NCBI RefSeq assembly: GCF_035982055.1
Contig: NZ_CP108427.1
Coordinates: 7,997,001-8,061,000, forward strand
Origin: Streptomyces sp. NBC_01288
GTDB lineage: Bacteria; Actinomycetota; Actinomycetes; Streptomycetales; Streptomycetaceae
Direction of reading: 5' to 3'
Length of the DNA: 64,000 nt
Shown here: one piece after another, positions 61,988 to 64,000 of the stretch
How the letters are laid out: every line of letters begins with the position of its first letter
How positions within the stretch are numbered: the stretch's first letter is position 1
Notes under the pieces: model-generated
What the model was told of the DNA's origin: nothing
Seen by the model: only the letters and a program-made list of their open reading frames with translations
Database searches by the model: none
Translations under genes and position numbers: made by a program

Positions 61988-62062
61988 GAGCGGAGGCGTG
62001 GCCCGCACTTCCACGGGGGGTGCGGGCCACACCCATGTCCGGACAAGGGTGCGGGTGAGCCA

Positions 62063-62097
62063 TTGACATCTAACATTTCAGTTCTACTATTCGATGC
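62063..62097 (+). promoter_or_regulatory. Promoter and possible operator of the GntR gene
   Basis: A perfect -35 TTGACA (62063-62068) and -10 TACTAT (62085-62090) with a 16-base spacer lie just before ATG 62098, so the mRNA is leaderless or nearly so. AAC-N6-GTT at 62072-62083 between the boxes could be an autoregulatory GntR site. Confidence 0.6.
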
Positions 62098-62745
62098 ATG
62101 GAAGCCCTACGGCCCGTCCCGCGCACCCTCCTCCGCGACCGCGCCTACGAAGCCATCCGCGACGCCATCGTGGCCGGTGACATCGAGCCCGGCGCGGTGG
62201 TGCGGGATGCCGATCTCGCCGAGCGGCTCGGGTTGTCGCGCGCACCGGTACGGGAGGCGTTCTCGCGGCTGGTGGAGGAGGGGCTGCTGGAGAGCAAGCC
62301 GCAGAGCTACACCCGGGTGACGCCGGTCGTGGCCGCCGAGGTGCGGGACGCCGCCGCCGTGGTCGGGGCCATGCACGAGTTGGTGACCCGGGTCGCCGTA
62401 CCCCTCCTGCGGGACACCGACGTTGATGTGATGCGTGCGGCCAACGACCGGTTCGCCGCCGCCGTGGCCGCCGGTGACGTGGACGCGGCCCTGCGCGCCG
62501 ACGACGAACTCCACGACGTACCGGTGCGGGTGAGCGGCAATCGCGCCGCCGCCGCCACCATCTCCCGTTACACCCCGCTCATCCGCCGACTGGAGCGACG
62601 ACGCTTCGGCGAGGGCGGCTCATGCCGCTCGGCCGGACTGCACGAGCGGCTGATCGAGGCCTGCGCCGAAGGTGACACGGACGGTGCGGTCCGCGTCACG
62701 GCCGACATCTGGCACACCCTCGCGGACCTGGCCGACGCCGACTGA
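62098..62745 (+). CDS. GntR-family regulator with FCD-like C-terminus
   Basis: 215 residues. The winged helix (about 8-75) reads RAYEAIRDAIVAGDIEPGAV and LGLSRAPVREAFSRLVEEGL. The helical C-terminal domain binds an effector. It is placed 13 bases before an ACC deaminase gene and most likely controls it. Comparable GntR/acdS pairs are known in actinobacteria. Confidence 0.9.
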   Translation: MEALRPVPRTLLRDRAYEAIRDAIVAGDIEPGAVVRDADLAERLGLSRAPVREAFSRLVEEGLLESKPQSYTRVTPVVAAEVRDAAAVVGAMHELVTRVAVPLLRDTDVDVMRAANDRFAAAVAAGDVDAALRADDELHDVPVRVSGNRAAAATISRYTPLIRRLERRRFGEGGSCRSAGLHERLIEACAEGDTDGAVRVTADIWHTLADLADAD

Positions 62746-62758
62746 CCCTGGAGAACTC

Positions 62759-63775
62759 ATGTCCCTTTCCTCGTACGACCGTTACCCCCTCCTCTTCGGC
62801 CCCTCGCCCGTCCACCCGCTGGAGCGCCTCACCGCGCACCTCGGCGGCGCCGCCCTGTGGGCCAAGCGCGAGGACTGCAACTCCGGTGTCGCGTACGGCG
62901 GCAACAAGACCCGCAAGCTGGAGTACCTCGTCGCCGACGCCCTCGCGAAGGGCTGCGACACCCTCGTCTCGATCGGCGGCGTGCAGTCCAACCACACCCG
63001 CCAGGTCGCGGCCTGCGCCGCCCGCGCCGGGCTCAAGTGCGTGCTGATCCAGGAGAGTTGGGTGGAGTGGCCCGACTCCGTCTACGACAAGGTCGGCAAC
63101 ATCCTGATCAGCCGCCTCGCCGGAGCGGACGTACGCCTGGTGAAGGCCGGGTTCGGCATCGGCTTCAAGGAGAGCTGGGAGCAGGCGCTGAGGGAGGTCG
63201 AGGAGGGCGGCGGAAAGCCGTACGCCATCCCGGCCGGCGCCTCCGACCACCCGCTCGGCGGCCTCGGCTTCGCCAACTGGGCCCACGAAGTCGCCCAACA
63301 GGAACAGGAGTTGGGCGTCTTCTTCGACACCGTGGTGGTGTGCTCGGTGACCGGCTCCACCCAGGCCGGCATGGTCGCCGGGTTCCGGTCGATCGAGGAG
63401 GCGGGCGGCCGCGAGCGCCGGGTGCTCGGCATCGATGCCTCGGCGAAGCCCGCCGAGACCCGCGAGCAGGTGGCCCGCATCGCCCAGAGCACCGCCCAAC
63501 TGATCGGCGTCAAGCGTGAGTTGACCCTCGACGACGTCGAACTCGACGACCGCTACCACGCCGGCATCTACGGCATCCCGGACGAGACCACCCTGGAGGC
63601 GATGCGCCTCGCCGCCCGCACCGAGGGAATGGTCACCGACCCTGTCTATGAGGGCAAGTCCATGGCCGGGATGATCGACCTGGTCGCCCGCGGTGAGATC
63701 GCCGCCGACTCCACCGTGCTCTACGCCCACCTCGGCGGCCAGCCCGCGCTGAACGCGTACAGCGCGCTGTTCTAG
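62759..63775 (+). CDS. acdS: 1-aminocyclopropane-1-carboxylate deaminase
   Basis: 338 residues, PLP-dependent fold type II. It cleaves ACC, the plant ethylene precursor, into ammonia and 2-oxobutyrate. The PLP lysine is Lys50 in YGGNKTRKLEY. Glu298 (DPVYEGKS) and Leu325 (YAHLGGQP) match the residues that separate true ACC deaminases from D-cysteine desulfhydrases (Glu295 and Leu322 in the Pseudomonas enzyme). The length is standard. It suggests a plant-associated or soil lifestyle. Confidence 0.93.
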   Translation: MSLSSYDRYPLLFGPSPVHPLERLTAHLGGAALWAKREDCNSGVAYGGNKTRKLEYLVADALAKGCDTLVSIGGVQSNHTRQVAACAARAGLKCVLIQESWVEWPDSVYDKVGNILISRLAGADVRLVKAGFGIGFKESWEQALREVEEGGGKPYAIPAGASDHPLGGLGFANWAHEVAQQEQELGVFFDTVVVCSVTGSTQAGMVAGFRSIEEAGGRERRVLGIDASAKPAETREQVARIAQSTAQLIGVKRELTLDDVELDDRYHAGIYGIPDETTLEAMRLAARTEGMVTDPVYEGKSMAGMIDLVARGEIAADSTVLYAHLGGQPALNAYSALF

Positions 63776-64000
63776 GGAGCCTTCGCGGCAGCCCTCCCGG
63801 CCCCCTCGGTCTTCCTCCCGGTGATCACGAACGCCGACACCAGCAGCGCGGTCAGGGCGATCAGCGCGCCGACGCCGAACGCCCTGGCCGATCCGTGGAC
63901 GAGGATCTCGGACGGTGACCCGGTCGCGTGCCGGGTCGCCGTGCCGAACACCGTGACCAGGATGGACAGTCCGAGGGTGCCGCCGAGCCACTGGAGGGTC
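63772..64000 (-). CDS. MFS transporter, C-terminal fragment
   Basis: The last 75 codons of a minus-strand gene that continues beyond the window. They encode LQWLGGTLGLSILVTVFGTA, a loop and a final helix (GVGALIALTALLVSAFVITG) with a basic tail. This is typical of the end of 14-helix DHA2 drug exporters. Its stop codon overlaps the acdS stop by four bases. Confidence 0.8.
   Translation of the reverse strand, partial: TLQWLGGTLGLSILVTVFGTATRHATGSPSEILVHGSARAFGVGALIALTALLVSAFVITGRKTEGAGRAAAKAP

Overview
The window comes from a high-GC actinomycete. Gene content and order fit a Streptomyces core chromosome: uvrC-rapZ-yvcK-whiA, gap-pgk-tpiA-secG, an RbpA-family gene, pgi, a tkt-tal-zwf-opcA-pgl pentose phosphate operon, ctaB/ctaA and a sufRBD-C-S-U operon. 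WhiA (sporulation), OpcA, twin-arginine export and very GC-rich third codon positions all agree. No phage, transposase, rRNA operon, CRISPR array or canonical tRNA was found.

Layout. 1-1321: the 3' end of a sensor kinase gene and a NarL-type response regulator. 1432-6528: DNA repair and the translationally coupled RapZ/YvcK/WhiA block. 6529-7506: a non-coding stretch built from diverged direct repeats. 7507-10464: a large secreted M14 carboxypeptidase. 10654-17816: glycolysis (GAPDH, PGK, TIM, PGI) with secG, an RbpA-family gene and an MFS exporter. 17895-24539 (minus): the pentose phosphate operon. 24902-32001: haem O/A synthesis (ctaB plus, ctaA minus), an amidohydrolase, a nucleotidyltransferase, an ABC exporter and an AAC(3)-like acetyltransferase. 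32108-38694: the SUF iron-sulfur assembly operon headed by its own regulator. 38763-47329: accessory genes, including an SMR exporter with a TetR regulator, a broken ECF sigma gene, dapD, a second ECF sigma and dapA. 47430-54912: conserved Streptomyces hypotheticals, small regulators and a secreted nuclease. 55108-57450: PhoX phosphatase and a Crp/Fnr regulator. 57594-61987: a membrane protein with a cyclase-like cytoplasmic domain, a secreted SH3-like protein, two tandem RNAs read here as bacterial Y RNAs, and a Ro60-type TROVE protein. 62098-64000: a GntR regulator, ACC deaminase and the C-terminus of an MFS transporter.

How the genes work together. The central block links glycolysis to NADPH and ribose production; OpcA is coupled to Zwf, which it helps assemble. 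CtaB and CtaA make haem A for cytochrome oxidase. The SUF genes build Fe-S clusters under the likely Fe-S-sensing repressor SufR. DapA and DapD feed lysine and cell-wall diaminopimelate.

The most interesting signal is at 60122-60403. Two tandem inverted-repeat RNAs share an internal motif but have different, still complementary, terminal stems. The second carries a complete tRNA-like elbow (T arm, acceptor stem, D arm) in circularly permuted order, and a Ro60/TROVE gene follows directly. This matches bacterial YrlA-type Y RNAs and their partner protein, with an unusual doublet of one short RNA and one tRNA-mimic RNA. Upstream of it, an anchored cyclase-like protein and a secreted SH3-like protein share one extracellular domain and may form an undescribed signalling or defence pair. 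A third oddity is an ECF sigma gene split by a 35-bp palindromic repeat.
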